Source: an uncultured Bacteroidales bacterium (lineage in GTDB: Bacteria; Bacteroidota; Bacteroidia; Bacteroidales; Muribaculaceae). From it: DNA of 64,000 bases. A program made the translations under genes and the position numbers. A model generated the notes under the pieces. That model did not search any database. It had not been told where the DNA came from and saw only the letters and a program-made list of their open reading frames with translations. This document shows, in pieces, positions 8,660-17,649 of the stretch. The first letter of the stretch is position 1; each line of letters starts with the position of its first letter. Location of the stretch: the NCBI GenBank assembly GCA_902785925.1, contig CADAAI010000002.1, positions 62,001 through 126,000 of the forward strand, read 5' to 3'.

Positions 8660-9280
8660 CTATCTTATAAAATGCATTGGTTGCCACGGCTCTTCAGTTG
8701 GAGCCTGTAACCCTGAAGCCTCTTTGTTCTTGAGCAGCCATGCCATGTTTCGCCCCACTTGGCGCATAGTCTGCATACCCTCAAGATCGAGTTTGGCTTC
8801 GCCTTTATCCATGCCATAAACGATGTTCCAATATTGTGAAGTCACCAATGGCATATTTTTGAGTTGGAAAGGCATCATAAGGGTTTGAAGTGCTGCTGTA
8901 GCCCCGCCTCGACGGCACACAGCTACAGCTGCTGCTGGCTTGTTGTCAACCTTGGCACCAGCAAAAAATGCACGCTGCACCAAGGCTAGTACTTGTCCTG
9001 CTGGTTGTCCATAATAGACAGGAGCTCCAACAACCAGAGCATCGGCTTCGTTAATCTTGTCAATCATAGAGTTGCAGATATCATCGTCAAATGCACACTT
9101 ACCATTGCCTCTTGCCTTGCAAGTGCCGCATGCAATGCATCCTCGCACGGGTTTCACTCCTATCCAGGCTATCTCGGTATCAATACCCTGCTCGTTGAGA
9201 GTCTCAGAAATCTCATTAAGAGCAATAAAAGTGTTGCCGTCCTTGTGTGGAGAACCGTTTATAAGCAATACTTTAGTCAT
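8660..9280 (-). CDS. NAD(P)H-dependent FMN reductase / iron-sulfur flavoprotein-type oxidoreductase
   Basis: A 206-residue flavodoxin-fold protein. The N-terminus carries the FMN phosphate-binding loop (INGSPHKDGNT), followed by CIACGTC, the cysteine pattern often seen in this family, and GAPVYYGQPAGQVLA for the isoalloxazine-side loop. Two of the cysteine spacings (C-x2-C-x2-C, plus a Cys near KCAFDD) resemble the iron-sulfur flavoproteins of anaerobes, but a bound cluster is inference. It is the first gene of the operon that continues into alkD-like, EamA and carbonic anhydrase. It probably reduces quinones, nitro compounds or oxygen species. Confidence 0.85.
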   Translation of the reverse strand: MTKVLLINGSPHKDGNTFIALNEISETLNEQGIDTEIAWIGVKPVRGCIACGTCKARGNGKCAFDDDICNSMIDKINEADALVVGAPVYYGQPAGQVLALVQRAFFAGAKVDNKPAAAVAVCRRGGATAALQTLMMPFQLKNMPLVTSQYWNIVYGMDKGEAKLDLEGMQTMRQVGRNMAWLLKNKEASGLQAPTEEPWQPMHFIR

Positions 9281-9310
9281 ATCATTAACTGGTTATCAAT
9301 AAAAACAGCA

Positions 9311-9342
9311 CAAAATTAACAAAAAAATGGAAAAACCACAAG
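9311..9342 (-). promoter_or_regulatory. promoter of the flavoprotein-alkD-EamA-carbonic anhydrase operon
   Basis: On the minus strand a CTTG element (9342-9339) is followed after 20 bases by TAATTTTG (9318-9311). The predicted start near 9306 gives a leader of about 26 bases before the ATG at 9280. Confidence 0.6.
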
Positions 9343-9400
9343 TAAACACATAATCTAAGAAATGAATGATTGTGTTGACTAGGTAGGTTCAGCGAACTCA

Positions 9401-9436
9401 CTGGAATCACTGGAATCACTGGAATCATTGGAATCA
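9401..9436. repeat. four tandem copies of a 9-bp unit
   Basis: CTGGAATCA occurs three times in succession and a fourth time with one change (TTGGAATCA), in the 326-base gap between two minus-strand operons. Apart from the two elements at its ends (promoter at 9311-9342, hairpin at 9553-9578), nothing else is seen in this gap. The unit length is a multiple of three, so short open frames through it encode repeated Ile-Pro-Val, but no real gene is supported. Confidence 0.85.
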
Positions 9437-9552
9437 TCTTGAGTATTAATATTTTTATTAAAGTATAGTAGAAACACACAAATGTCAAAGAGCGTAGATG
9501 AATTTGTTTTATACAAAAATATTATAGAAGTGGATAGGATACAACATTAAAA

Positions 9553-9578
9553 AATGCCCAATTAAGAAATTGGGCATT
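9553..9578 (-). terminator. rho-independent terminator of the four-gene secreted-protein operon
   Basis: An 11-bp perfect stem (9553-9563 with 9568-9578) and a 4-base loop, followed on the minus strand by a T run. It lies just after the stop of 9607-10263. Confidence 0.85.
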
Positions 9579-9606
9579 AACTTATTAACAAGTTCCAATG
9601 AGATGA

Positions 9607-10263
9607 TTAGTCGTCGAGATTGAAACCAAGTGGCTTTAATGCGGCTTTAGGCAAGCGAGTGCGTTTAGTTATCGCTTTTCTCTTTGGACGCTCGGTAATA
9701 ACAATGCGTTTTCGGGTAAGATAGTTTTCACTTGTTGAAACGGTCTTGCCAGTGGTACGTTCAAGCTCAACAACATCTTTTCCAATGAGAACGAAGTCTC
9801 CATTCAGATAACGGAATAGATGAGTTGTGGTGGGTTGTGTCCAGCTTCCTGCACTAGCAAAATACTCAAGTTCGATTTTGAGCGCCCCCTTTTTGTCTAT
9901 GTCAAGAGCAGGAGTAATACTCAAAAATTCATCTTCACGTGCTGGTATAACTTTATCATATTGCTTGAAAAGTTTGAAATTCCCGTTCTTGTCTCCCCAG
10001 TAGATTGCAAGTATAGGCTGGTTGAAATTGTAAACATAGCCGTCGTCACGAGTTTTCATTTTCTCCTTGTTACAAGGAGTTGCTATTAGCACGAGGTCGG
10101 CGATACCGTCGGCGTTAAGATCACCTGTCTTGAATGATGACTCCCACCCACTAGGAACAATGTCGGCAGCGCTTTTCCCACTATCCTTGAGGCCTTGAGC
10201 AAATGAGCAGATTGGCATTGATGCCAATAGTGCCAAAACAAAAGTGAATATTGTCTTCTTCAT
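9607..10263 (-). CDS. secreted protein with one FG-GAP/VCBS-like calcium motif
   Basis: A 218-residue protein with a clean signal peptide (FVLALLASMPICSFAQ). Residues about 45-63 hold GDLNADGIADLVLIA, the DxNxDGxxD core of FG-GAP/VCBS repeats that bind calcium in beta-propeller proteins, but only one copy is obvious. The C-terminal 45 residues are strongly basic (RKRIVITERPKRKAITKR). It is the last gene of a four-gene unit of small secreted proteins and sits 51 bases after its neighbour. Function unknown. Confidence 0.7.
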   Translation of the reverse strand: MKKTIFTFVLALLASMPICSFAQGLKDSGKSAADIVPSGWESSFKTGDLNADGIADLVLIATPCNKEKMKTRDDGYVYNFNQPILAIYWGDKNGNFKLFKQYDKVIPAREDEFLSITPALDIDKKGALKIELEYFASAGSWTQPTTTHLFRYLNGDFVLIGKDVVELERTTGKTVSTSENYLTRKRIVITERPKRKAITKRTRLPKAALKPLGFNLDD

Positions 10264-10314
10264 AACAAAATTATGATTTTTAATAAGTTGTTATAGATGT
10301 GTTTATTTTTTAAG

Positions 10315-11028
10315 TCACATTCCAAAAGATGCAATTATGGAGCGCCATTCGGCGGGTAGTTTCGACTTCTTATTGGTCTCCAATTTCTTATTGTGAGCAA
10401 TATTATCGAGATTATTCCCCTTAACAATGGTGTAGCGACGATTGACACCATACTCTTTGTAAGCTTTCGGGTCGGTAATCTCAATGAGAGTCTCGGTAGT
10501 GACCAGTCGATTTCCCACCCATGCATAGCGAGTATAGTATTCAGAGCAATAACTACCAGAACCTAGACTAACTAGGAACTTCTTGCTTGGATTTACCAGG
10601 ATAGTGCCGTTAAGAACGTCTCCTTCCATAGGTACAAACTCGCCCTTATTGTCGTCCCAAAGCAATATTGTACTGTAGTTGCGAGAGGCGGCAGGACCTA
10701 CAAAGATGTCCATGTTGCTATCGAAGTTAGCATCCAGGTAGTATAAGTCGTCGCTAGTGACTTCTAGGTTAAAGGATTGTGCTAACGTCCTTCCACGATA
10801 AATACTTACTTTGTAAGAGCCATCATATTGCGACTCGGATGTGGCCTTAATAAACGATAGCGATGTAGGGCAATCTACAACATTGTAAAAACCATGTTTA
10901 TCAGTCTTGGGCTGTAAAGAGGACCACTTGCTTTGAGCCAATAGCTGCAGTGGCATAAAAGCCACTGCAGCCATCATTAAACTAATGAATAGTTTGTTCA
11001 TTATTCTATTGTTTTTAAAATTGATCAT
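10315..11028 (-). CDS. secreted protein of unknown function
   Basis: A protein of 237 residues if it starts at the ATG at 11028, whose ATGA overlaps the stop of the upstream gene. It is 228 residues if it starts at the second ATG (11001), which gives a tidier signal peptide (MNKLFISLMMAAVAFMPLQLLAQ). Coupling favours 11028; the signal peptide favours 11001. The segment YLDANFDSNMDIFVGPA again resembles a degenerate DxNxDxxxD calcium motif, as in the following gene, so the two may be distant paralogues. No further domain is recognised. Confidence 0.65.
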   Translation of the reverse strand: MINFKNNRIMNKLFISLMMAAVAFMPLQLLAQSKWSSLQPKTDKHGFYNVVDCPTSLSFIKATSESQYDGSYKVSIYRGRTLAQSFNLEVTSDDLYYLDANFDSNMDIFVGPAASRNYSTILLWDDNKGEFVPMEGDVLNGTILVNPSKKFLVSLGSGSYCSEYYTRYAWVGNRLVTTETLIEITDPKAYKEYGVNRRYTIVKGNNLDNIAHNKKLETNKKSKLPAEWRSIIASFGM

Positions 11029-11546
11029 CCCTTAGCAGTTGGGTAGAAAACGAGTCTTTCACCTGTGCTATCGCCAAGGATGAGTTTTTCCCTGGTAACC
11101 GAAATCACCCTCATGTCGTTCATAAAAGGAGGAACCATTAGAAGCATTTGCTCTCTCATCTCAGGCTCCATATTTTTGAGTTCAGGTTCAATCATTGATT
11201 TAAACAACGATTTAGCTTGTCGATCAGCTCCATTAAGATCAATGTCATAAGAGAACTCAGCTTTTTTCTTGTTAAAGCTTAGGGTGATATCACGTCCGTC
11301 TTGATTATAAATACCAGGAACCGACAGAGAGGAGCGGATGATCATATTCATACCAGCCTGTAACTCCTGAAATTCTTCGGTAGTGAGGATGACATAGCAT
11401 TCGCCATCATCGTCAAAGTTAAGCACCATCTCAAGTTCTTGGTCGCCTGGAACCATTGTACTCCAAGCGGTCCTAGTCAGATTCTGAGCCTGAATAGATA
11501 CCATAGACGCAATCATTAGCGTCAAAACGAATAATGTTTTTTTCAT
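11025..11546 (-). CDS. small secreted protein, lipocalin/META-like size
   Basis: A 173-residue protein with signal peptide (LFVLTLMIASMVSIQAQ). The mature part begins NLTRTAWSTMVPGDQELEM and contains alternating strand-like segments (LNFDDDGECYVIL, ITLSFNKKKAEFSYDI) and a Met-rich amphipathic stretch near the end (MEPEMREQMLLMVP). This pattern recalls small beta-barrel envelope proteins that compute a 'reference model' strand order like lipocalins, but no family motif is decisive. Its stop overlaps the next gene's start by four bases, so they are translated together. Confidence 0.6.
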   Translation of the reverse strand: MKKTLFVLTLMIASMVSIQAQNLTRTAWSTMVPGDQELEMVLNFDDDGECYVILTTEEFQELQAGMNMIIRSSLSVPGIYNQDGRDITLSFNKKKAEFSYDIDLNGADRQAKSLFKSMIEPELKNMEPEMREQMLLMVPPFMNDMRVISVTREKLILGDSTGERLVFYPTAKG

Positions 11547-11576
11547 AATAATTTAAAGATATAAAATTAAAAAAAA

Positions 11577-12233
11577 TTATTTGATATTGAATGTGGCACC
11601 GTTCCATTTCATAGTACCGGTGCGCTGCATTATTTTGGGAACAGCATTTGGGTCAGCCATGCGAAATGTAATGTCTTTGCCAACCTGAGGCAGTTTATAG
11701 CAAGGCATATACTTGTTGGCATCCTCGTTCTCAGCAGTTCTCACAATGTTTTTAATTTTCTTGCTTGCCTTAGCCTTATTAAGCATGTCGACAGGTTGTG
11801 GCTCACGGTCGAAAGGCAAGTCAATGAGTTTCATCTCCTTGGTTTTCACATTGTAGCGATAGAAGTTAAGGAAGCTCTCGTCAATTCCTCCACCCTCACT
11901 TACACGGTTTACAGCAACTAGCTTTTCGTTCTTGTTGTCACAGTTCCAAAAGCACATTTCAAGTGTCTCAATAATGCCATCTTGCTTTACTGAATACTTT
12001 ACATAACCGTTCTTAGTATCTACAACACAATTCTTAGATGTGCCTTTATTGAAAGCAGCTAGAGCTTGACTCTCAAAGTCATCTTCACATTGTGAGCAAT
12101 AAGCACGGGCAAAGTCTTTGATTGTTGCTTTAGCACCGATTGGTTTCACACTACATGACTCGGGTTGAGCCATAGCAATAACAGGCATCGCGCAGATAGC
12201 GATGACAAGTAAGGATTTCAGAAAGTGTTTCAT
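11577..12233 (-). CDS. secreted protein of unknown function, first of operon
   Basis: A 218-residue protein with signal peptide (LLVIAICAMPVIAMAQ). The mature protein contains six cysteines in spaced pairs (SCSV, YCSQCED, KNCVV, CFWNCD), suggesting disulfides in the periplasm, and a repeated-sounding 'LVAVNRVSEGGGIDESFLNFY' type strand region. No known domain is recognised. The gene begins the unit 12233-9607 with gaps of 30, -4 and 51 bases. I did not find a good promoter match in the 187 bases upstream. Confidence 0.6.
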   Translation of the reverse strand: MKHFLKSLLVIAICAMPVIAMAQPESCSVKPIGAKATIKDFARAYCSQCEDDFESQALAAFNKGTSKNCVVDTKNGYVKYSVKQDGIIETLEMCFWNCDNKNEKLVAVNRVSEGGGIDESFLNFYRYNVKTKEMKLIDLPFDREPQPVDMLNKAKASKKIKNIVRTAENEDANKYMPCYKLPQVGKDITFRMADPNAVPKIMQRTGTMKWNGATFNIK

Positions 12234-12420
12234 AAATACTATTTTATAAATGTTTAATGGAATATATGCTTAAATGGTAATGTGCAACTATTAAAAAACT
12301 AATTATCTAGTTTTACTTCTCAATTTATTTTCAATAAGAATAATCGTTACAACCTCTTAGACTATTTGTTACAATATTGGTTTAAGTGCTTTGAAAAAGG
12401 TTTTAATGAAAAATGATTGA

Positions 12421-13569
12421 TTAATGATTGCCCAACATTATATCGTAAATAGCTGTGATGTCGGCAGCAGTAATGCTACGATCGCCATTGACATCCATAC
12501 GATAATAATGAGTAAAGTTTCCTCCAATTAACAGGAAGTCATATATTTCGGTGACATCGGCAGCTGTTGTATATCCATCATCATTGACATCCCCAGGCAC
12601 ATCAGCATACTGAAGAATGGGAGAGAAATTCCTCCACGGGTCTCTTGTCTCATAGATATACCTTGAACCAAAAGGTACATATAGGGTAACGTCAGAAATA
12701 GAAGAATAAGCAAAGCAGTTGACGTCACAGTTAATCTCGCGTGGATCAGGCATTCGAGCATAAACAACTTGAAGTCCTGAGCAATAAGAGAATGCACCCT
12801 GACCAATATTGATAACAGACTTACCAATGGTCAACTTTTTCATTGCCTTGCAATAGTAGAATGCAGAGGCCCCAATAAATGTTGTAGCATCGGGAATGCA
12901 GATGCTATCAAGCAACTGGCACCCACTAAAAGCATTTTCGCCAATGGTAAGTACCGAGTTTGGAATCTCGATATACTTGACATCTTGGCCAATGAAAGCG
13001 TAACGTCCTATTTCGGTGACATTATTGGGAATTATAGTGTTCTTGCACCCTGCAATTAGTTTATTGGCTGAAGTCTCAATGATAGCATTGCAATTAAAAC
13101 GCGAATCAAAAACCGTGTTCTGGTTGTCAACGGAAATTGATTCAAGCGATTTACACCCATTGAGTATATCATTGCCCAAAGAAGTTACTGATCCAGGCAA
13201 CTCAAAACTCGTGATGCCGCATCCCTTAAACGCATTGTTGCCGATAGTGACAATTGAACTTGGCAAGCTTATGCCAGTTACCATGTTGCACATCTGAAAT
13301 GCATCGTTACCGATAGCTGTCACATTGTAGGATTTGCCGCCATATTGCACATTAGGAGAGATATAAACATTACCGCTATAGTAAAACATACTCTCGACAA
13401 AAGAAGATCCATAATAGGTGACAGTTACTGTGTTTCCATCGCCATTTATATTATAGCAGATGCCATCTGCCTCAAAGTCATGAGCAACAGCCCCCTGAGC
13501 GCAAATAAAAGCCATTAAGAAACCCATTAGTCCCTTAATAAGAAATGAGGATAATTTTATTTGTGTCAT
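12421..13569 (-). CDS. BspA-type leucine-rich repeat protein with C-terminal dockerin-like domain
   Basis: A 382-residue secreted protein. After a signal peptide ending near CAQGAVAHD, residues about 70-290 contain TpLRR/LRR_5 units of about 23 residues. The repeat cores read TAIGNDAFQMCN, TIGNNAFKGCG, SLGNDILNGCK, EIGRYAFIGQD, TIGENAFSGCQ, FIGASAFYYCK and NIGQGAFSYCS. The C-terminal 60 residues hold two dockerin-type EF-hand-like repeats, DVNDDGYTTAADVTEIYD and DVNGDRSITAADITAIYD, with the calcium-binding D-x-N-x-D pattern. BspA proteins of oral Bacteroidetes bind host matrix proteins. In this order dockerin repeats commonly end surface or exported proteins without a cellulosome. It is probably monocistronic. 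Confidence 0.88.
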   Translation of the reverse strand: MTQIKLSSFLIKGLMGFLMAFICAQGAVAHDFEADGICYNINGDGNTVTVTYYGSSFVESMFYYSGNVYISPNVQYGGKSYNVTAIGNDAFQMCNMVTGISLPSSIVTIGNNAFKGCGITSFELPGSVTSLGNDILNGCKSLESISVDNQNTVFDSRFNCNAIIETSANKLIAGCKNTIIPNNVTEIGRYAFIGQDVKYIEIPNSVLTIGENAFSGCQLLDSICIPDATTFIGASAFYYCKAMKKLTIGKSVINIGQGAFSYCSGLQVVYARMPDPREINCDVNCFAYSSISDVTLYVPFGSRYIYETRDPWRNFSPILQYADVPGDVNDDGYTTAADVTEIYDFLLIGGNFTHYYRMDVNGDRSITAADITAIYDIMLGNH

Positions 13570-13762
13570 AGTTCAATTTAATAGAAATTTGTACTTATGA
13601 ATATTAGATTTCAAAACCAAAAAATGTATTGTCTATACTGAGTTTTAAAGCCATATAAAACAAATCTATTATAAGATTTGTATATTAGTCAAAATTCGTT
13701 GTAAAAATACAATAAATTTTTATTATGGACAAATTCTATTTTAAAAATTAATTATTAATGCG

Positions 13763-13770
13763 TAAATTTG
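13763..13770 (+). promoter_or_regulatory. -7 box (TAAATTTG) of uvrA
   Basis: A perfect TAnnTTTG box predicts transcription from about 13777. It lies downstream of the first in-frame ATG (13758), so the ATG at 13794 must be the start. No exact TTTG is found at the -33 position (TTTA at about 13740). Confidence 0.6.
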
Positions 13771-13793
13771 CGGTCACTTTTTTAATATTGGCG

Positions 13794-16583
13794 ATGAGAA
13801 GCAATGATATAATAGTAAAAGGTGCAAGGGTTAATAACCTGAAGAACATCGATGTTACGATTCCAAGAAACAAGTTTGTGGTCATTACCGGCTTGTCGGG
13901 TTCGGGAAAGTCATCGTTGGCCTTCGACACGCTCTATGCCGAAGGACAGCGTCGTTATGTTGAGAGCCTCTCATCGTATGCCCGCCAGTTCCTTGGCCGC
14001 ATGTCTAAGCCCGAATGCGATTTCATTAAAGGGCTACCTCCTGCTATTGCTATCGAACAAAAGGTGAATAATCGCAATTCTCGTAGCACAGTAGGCACAT
14101 CGACTGAGATTTATGACTACCTGAGGTTACTGTTTGCGCGTATAGGCAAGACCTATTCCCTCGTGAGTGGTCAATTGGTAAAAAAGCATACAACAGCAGA
14201 TGTTATAGATTGGATCAAGCAAATACCAGAAGGAGTAAGATTTGCATTGCTCTCCCCTATCATTATTCCTGAAGGGCGGGACCTTGGTACTCAACTCGAC
14301 ATCTTGCGCAAAGGTGGTTACTCGAGAGTAGAAGAGAATTCCAAATTCTTGTCAATCACCGAAGCCATTGCAGCAAGCGGTGAAGGAAACCATAATTACA
14401 GGCTCCTTATTGATCGTATGGTGTCGCCTATTAGCAACGACGACGAATTAAGACTGCTAGACTCGGTTGCAACTGCTTTTTTTGAAGGACACGATGAGTG
14501 CATTATTCAGACCTTTAATAGTGATGGCACTACTAGCGAACAGGTTTTCTCAAAACGATTTGAAGCAGACGGAATCACCTTCAAGGAACCAAGCGATCTG
14601 ATGTTCAACTTCAACAATCCCATCGGTGCTTGTGAGACCTGTGAGGGATTCGGCAATGTTGTTGGCATAGATGAGAATCTGGTTGTGCCTAATAAGACTT
14701 TATCGGTCTATGATGATGCTGTAATGTGCTGGCGTGGCCAAGTGATGAGCGAGTGGAAAAACGCATTCATCAGAATAGCATCGAATCATGACTTCCCAAT
14801 CCATCGACCCTATTACCAACTCACTCAAGAACAACATGATCTACTGTGGCACGGCTGTGAGGGATTTCCAGGCATTGATGGCTTCTTTGACTGGATCAAG
14901 AGCAAATCCTACTCAATTCAATATAGAGTGCTACAGGCAAGATATAGAGGCAAAACCACTTGTCCCACTTGCAACGGATCAAGACTGAAGGCCGATGCCA
15001 ACTATGTAAAGATCAACGGCATGACAATTGGCGAACTTGTGCATATGCCCATTGACAAACTAACGCGATGGTTCAGAGAGCTTAAGCTTAACAAAGAAGA
15101 CTCCACAATCGCCAAACGCTTATTGACCGAGATTAACAACCGCCTCTCGTTCTTGATAGAGGTGGGACTACCCTACCTCACCCTCGACCGCTTATCAGGA
15201 ACTCTTTCAGGTGGCGAAAGCCAGCGCATCAACCTTGCCACATCGCTAGGCAGCACGCTTGTGGGCTCCATCTATATTCTTGATGAGCCAAGTATTGGCC
15301 TCCACCCGCGAGATAATGACCGCCTGATTCATGTACTCAAGATGCTTCAATCATTGGGCAACACTGTTGTGGTTGTTGAACATGATGAGGAGATAATGCG
15401 TGCAGCTGACTATATTATCGATATGGGTCCAGATGCAGGACGACTGGGTGGCAGAGTTGTTTATCAAGGCACCATAGACCAATTGAAAGGCATAGACAAC
15501 AGCTATACTTTGAAATATCTTACCGGCGAGATGAAGATTGCCCTTCCTAGCCACCGACGCCACTGGAACAACTATATAGAATTGAAAGGCGCTGCTCAAA
15601 ATAATCTCAAAGGTATTGACGTGAAATTCCCACTTGGAGTGATGACTGTGGTGACAGGAGTGAGCGGATCGGGCAAATCGACTCTAGTAAATGATATCCT
15701 ATATAAGGCACTTGCACGAGAACTTGGAGAAAGTGCCGAAGCACCAGGGACATACTCGTCGCTAGGTGGTGACATTGATATGGTGAAAGCGGTAGAGTTT
15801 GTCGATCAGGACCCTATTGGCAAATCATCACGCAGCAATCCAGCTATTTACCTTAAAGCGTTTGATGAGATTAGACATCTCTTCGCTCAGCAACAACTGT
15901 CGAAACAGATGGGCTATAATGCTGGTTTCTTCTCGTTCAACTCTCCTGGTGGCCGTTGCGAGGAGTGCAAGGGCGATGGTAAAATTTCGATTGAGATGCA
16001 GTTCATGGCCAATATCACACTTACTTGTGACACATGTCATGGCCGCCGCTTCAGCAACAACGCGCTTGAGGTGACATATAGGGGTAAGTCGGTCTACGAT
16101 GTGCTTGAAATGACTGTGAATCAAGCCATAGAGTTTTTCTCGGAAGAGACAACTTATAACGAGAAGAAAATAGTTGCACGATTAAAACCGTTGCAAGATG
16201 TGGGATTGGGATATATCAAACTAGGTCAGTCGTCGTCGACCCTCTCGGGCGGTGAAAACCAACGTGTGAAACTGGCAAGCTTTTTGAGTGGAGAGAAAAA
16301 GGCCCACACATTATTTATATTTGACGAACCAACAACAGGCCTGCATTTTCACGATATCAACACATTGATGAAATCGTTCAACCAGCTTATTGACCGTGGA
16401 CACACAATTATTATCATTGAGCATAATCTTGACGTCATAAAATGTGCAGACCACATAATTGACCTTGGTCCTGAAGGAGGCGAAGGTGGTGGCACAGTGG
16501 TGGTGACCGGCACTCCAGAAGAAGTGGCACAACACCCGACGAGTTATACTGCTAAATGGCTCAATTTAATGCATAACAAATAA
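13794..16583 (+). CDS. uvrA: excinuclease ABC subunit A (UvrA), variant lacking half of zinc finger 1
   Basis: A 929-residue damage-recognition ATPase of nucleotide excision repair, which loads UvrB. The start at 13794 is set by the promoter box just upstream. Two ABC cassettes are complete: Walker [10 protein letters not shown] (33-41) and GVSGSGKST (622-630), signatures [12 protein letters not shown] and [12 protein letters not shown], and Walker [12 protein letters not shown] and [10 protein letters not shown]. The structural zinc finger of the second half has all four cysteines (C722, C725, C745, C748). In the first half only the C-terminal pair (CETCEGFG) remains; the preceding region, where a CPxC normally stands, reads [16 protein letters not shown]. 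Bacteroidota often carry two UvrA paralogues and this may be one with that trait. Monocistronic, with a strong terminator after it. Confidence 0.96.
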   Translation: MRSNDIIVKGARVNNLKNIDVTIPRNKFVVITGLSGSGKSSLAFDTLYAEGQRRYVESLSSYARQFLGRMSKPECDFIKGLPPAIAIEQKVNNRNSRSTVGTSTEIYDYLRLLFARIGKTYSLVSGQLVKKHTTADVIDWIKQIPEGVRFALLSPIIIPEGRDLGTQLDILRKGGYSRVEENSKFLSITEAIAASGEGNHNYRLLIDRMVSPISNDDELRLLDSVATAFFEGHDECIIQTFNSDGTTSEQVFSKRFEADGITFKEPSDLMFNFNNPIGACETCEGFGNVVGIDENLVVPNKTLSVYDDAVMCWRGQVMSEWKNAFIRIASNHDFPIHRPYYQLTQEQHDLLWHGCEGFPGIDGFFDWIKSKSYSIQYRVLQARYRGKTTCPTCNGSRLKADANYVKINGMTIGELVHMPIDKLTRWFRELKLNKEDSTIAKRLLTEINNRLSFLIEVGLPYLTLDRLSGTLSGGESQRINLATSLGSTLVGSIYILDEPSIGLHPRDNDRLIHVLKMLQSLGNTVVVVEHDEEIMRAADYIIDMGPDAGRLGGRVVYQGTIDQLKGIDNSYTLKYLTGEMKIALPSHRRHWNNYIELKGAAQNNLKGIDVKFPLGVMTVVTGVSGSGKSTLVNDILYKALARELGESAEAPGTYSSLGGDIDMVKAVEFVDQDPIGKSSRSNPAIYLKAFDEIRHLFAQQQLSKQMGYNAGFFSFNSPGGRCEECKGDGKISIEMQFMANITLTCDTCHGRRFSNNALEVTYRGKSVYDVLEMTVNQAIEFFSEETTYNEKKIVARLKPLQDVGLGYIKLGQSSSTLSGGENQRVKLASFLSGEKKAHTLFIFDEPTTGLHFHDINTLMKSFNQLIDRGHTIIIIEHNLDVIKCADHIIDLGPEGGEGGGTVVVTGTPEEVAQHPTSYTAKWLNLMHNK

Positions 16584-16599
16584 TTAGTGACGGAGATAA

Positions 16600-16638
16600 A
16601 AAGTGGGGGAATAATAATTAGTATTACTCCCCCACTTT
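16600..16638. terminator. bidirectional terminator between uvrA and the YARHG gene
   Basis: A 10-bp G/C-rich stem (16600-16609 with 16629-16638; AAAGTGGGGG/CCCCCACTTT), with AT-rich sequence in the loop and downstream, between converging genes. Confidence 0.8.
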
Positions 16639-16654
16639 AGTTTATCACATTGAT

Positions 16655-17638
16655 TTAGAGATCGTATTTAGCTTTTACTTTTTCCATGTTTTGAATCAAA
16701 GCTATGTTGATGCGCTCCACCTCGTTAAGATTCAGTGAGGAAGCATTGCTAGTTACAGGCTTATACCATGTCTGTTTATCGAAAATCTTGCGAAGCGTGC
16801 TGTCTTTAAACTTATAGCCATGACGTGCAAAGATGTCATTGCGCATGAGCCTCAGATCCTCAATGCTATAGTTCTCAAAATAACCACTGGTGAGAATTTC
16901 GACCGATGTAATGGGCCACAAACCATCGCCAGGATAGCGGACCCCTCTCAACTTGTTGATTTTAGTGGATTTCACTGATTCAATGGCAGGATCGTCATCC
17001 CAAGAAATGCCATCGGTCGTCTTAACCTCATCAAATTTAAGATTTGGCCCCTGATAATCAAATGCAAAGTGCTTTTTTAGAGCAGGATAATCAATCACGT
17101 TAGAGGGAGTCTCGTAGATATAGACAAACTTGAAGGGCTCCAATTTGGCTTGAGCAATGCCAATAGACATGCGACCGAAACCATCGAAAGTGTAGTATTT
17201 ACCGCTGTTGTCGCGATATACACCATCGAGTTGCTGGTTCAGCTGTTCTTGCAAGACAGAATCAAAATCGCCATTCATAGCCAGCAAAACATCGGTAATT
17301 TTGCCTTGAGGAGATGTGATAATAAGCATATCTTGACCATTAATGGTGCGCTTCTCAATCGTCGAACCAGAAACTGAATGCCCAGGCGTTGTTATATAGT
17401 CCATAGCATCGTAAATAGATTGAACAACCATTTTTCCACTACGTCCTTTAACGACTTTAAAACCATAGCCACCTTCATGAAGAGTGCCACCAGTGAAAGT
17501 TATCACACCAGCTTCAAGGGTCACATTATAAGATGCAAAGCCATCGTGCCAATAGGTGCCATTAATGTCACCTAAAGAGCTGGCCATCACTTGCAACGAC
17601 AATAAGACGGTTGCAGCAAAAAATAAGTATTTCTTCAT
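16655..17638 (-). CDS. secreted protein with C-terminal YARHG domain
   Basis: A 327-residue protein with signal peptide (LFFAATVLLSLQVMASS). The last 90 residues form a YARHG domain: SIEDLRLMRNDIFARHGYKF, then LRKIFDKQTWYKP and an LNEVERINI helix. This extracellular domain of unknown function is named for the same motif. The N-terminal part has beta-rich segments (GDINGTYWHDGFASYNVTLE) like META or lipocalin-type folds. It follows the NhaD antiporter gene by 11 bases, so the two are cotranscribed. A role in envelope homeostasis is plausible but unproven. Confidence 0.8.
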   Translation of the reverse strand: MKKYLFFAATVLLSLQVMASSLGDINGTYWHDGFASYNVTLEAGVITFTGGTLHEGGYGFKVVKGRSGKMVVQSIYDAMDYITTPGHSVSGSTIEKRTINGQDMLIITSPQGKITDVLLAMNGDFDSVLQEQLNQQLDGVYRDNSGKYYTFDGFGRMSIGIAQAKLEPFKFVYIYETPSNVIDYPALKKHFAFDYQGPNLKFDEVKTTDGISWDDDPAIESVKSTKINKLRGVRYPGDGLWPITSVEILTSGYFENYSIEDLRLMRNDIFARHGYKFKDSTLRKIFDKQTWYKPVTSNASSLNLNEVERINIALIQNMEKVKAKYDL

Positions 17639-17649
17639 AGTAATATTAA

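Noticed and set aside
9401..9436. Possible CRISPR repeats
   Set aside because: The units are 9 bp, directly adjacent and without spacers; no cas genes occur in the window.
9285..9488. Minus-strand frame of 67 codons containing an Ile-Pro-Val repeat
   Set aside because: It is produced by the 9-bp tandem repeat and runs across the promoter at 9311-9342; no homologue-like content.
12234..12420. Possible small RNA or tRNA in the gap before the BspA gene
   Set aside because: Only AT-rich sequence with a weak 7-bp hairpin is seen; no cloverleaf and no promoter.
13758..13793. An upstream ATG extending UvrA by 12 residues
   Set aside because: The promoter -7 box at 13763-13770 follows it, so this ATG would not be transcribed.
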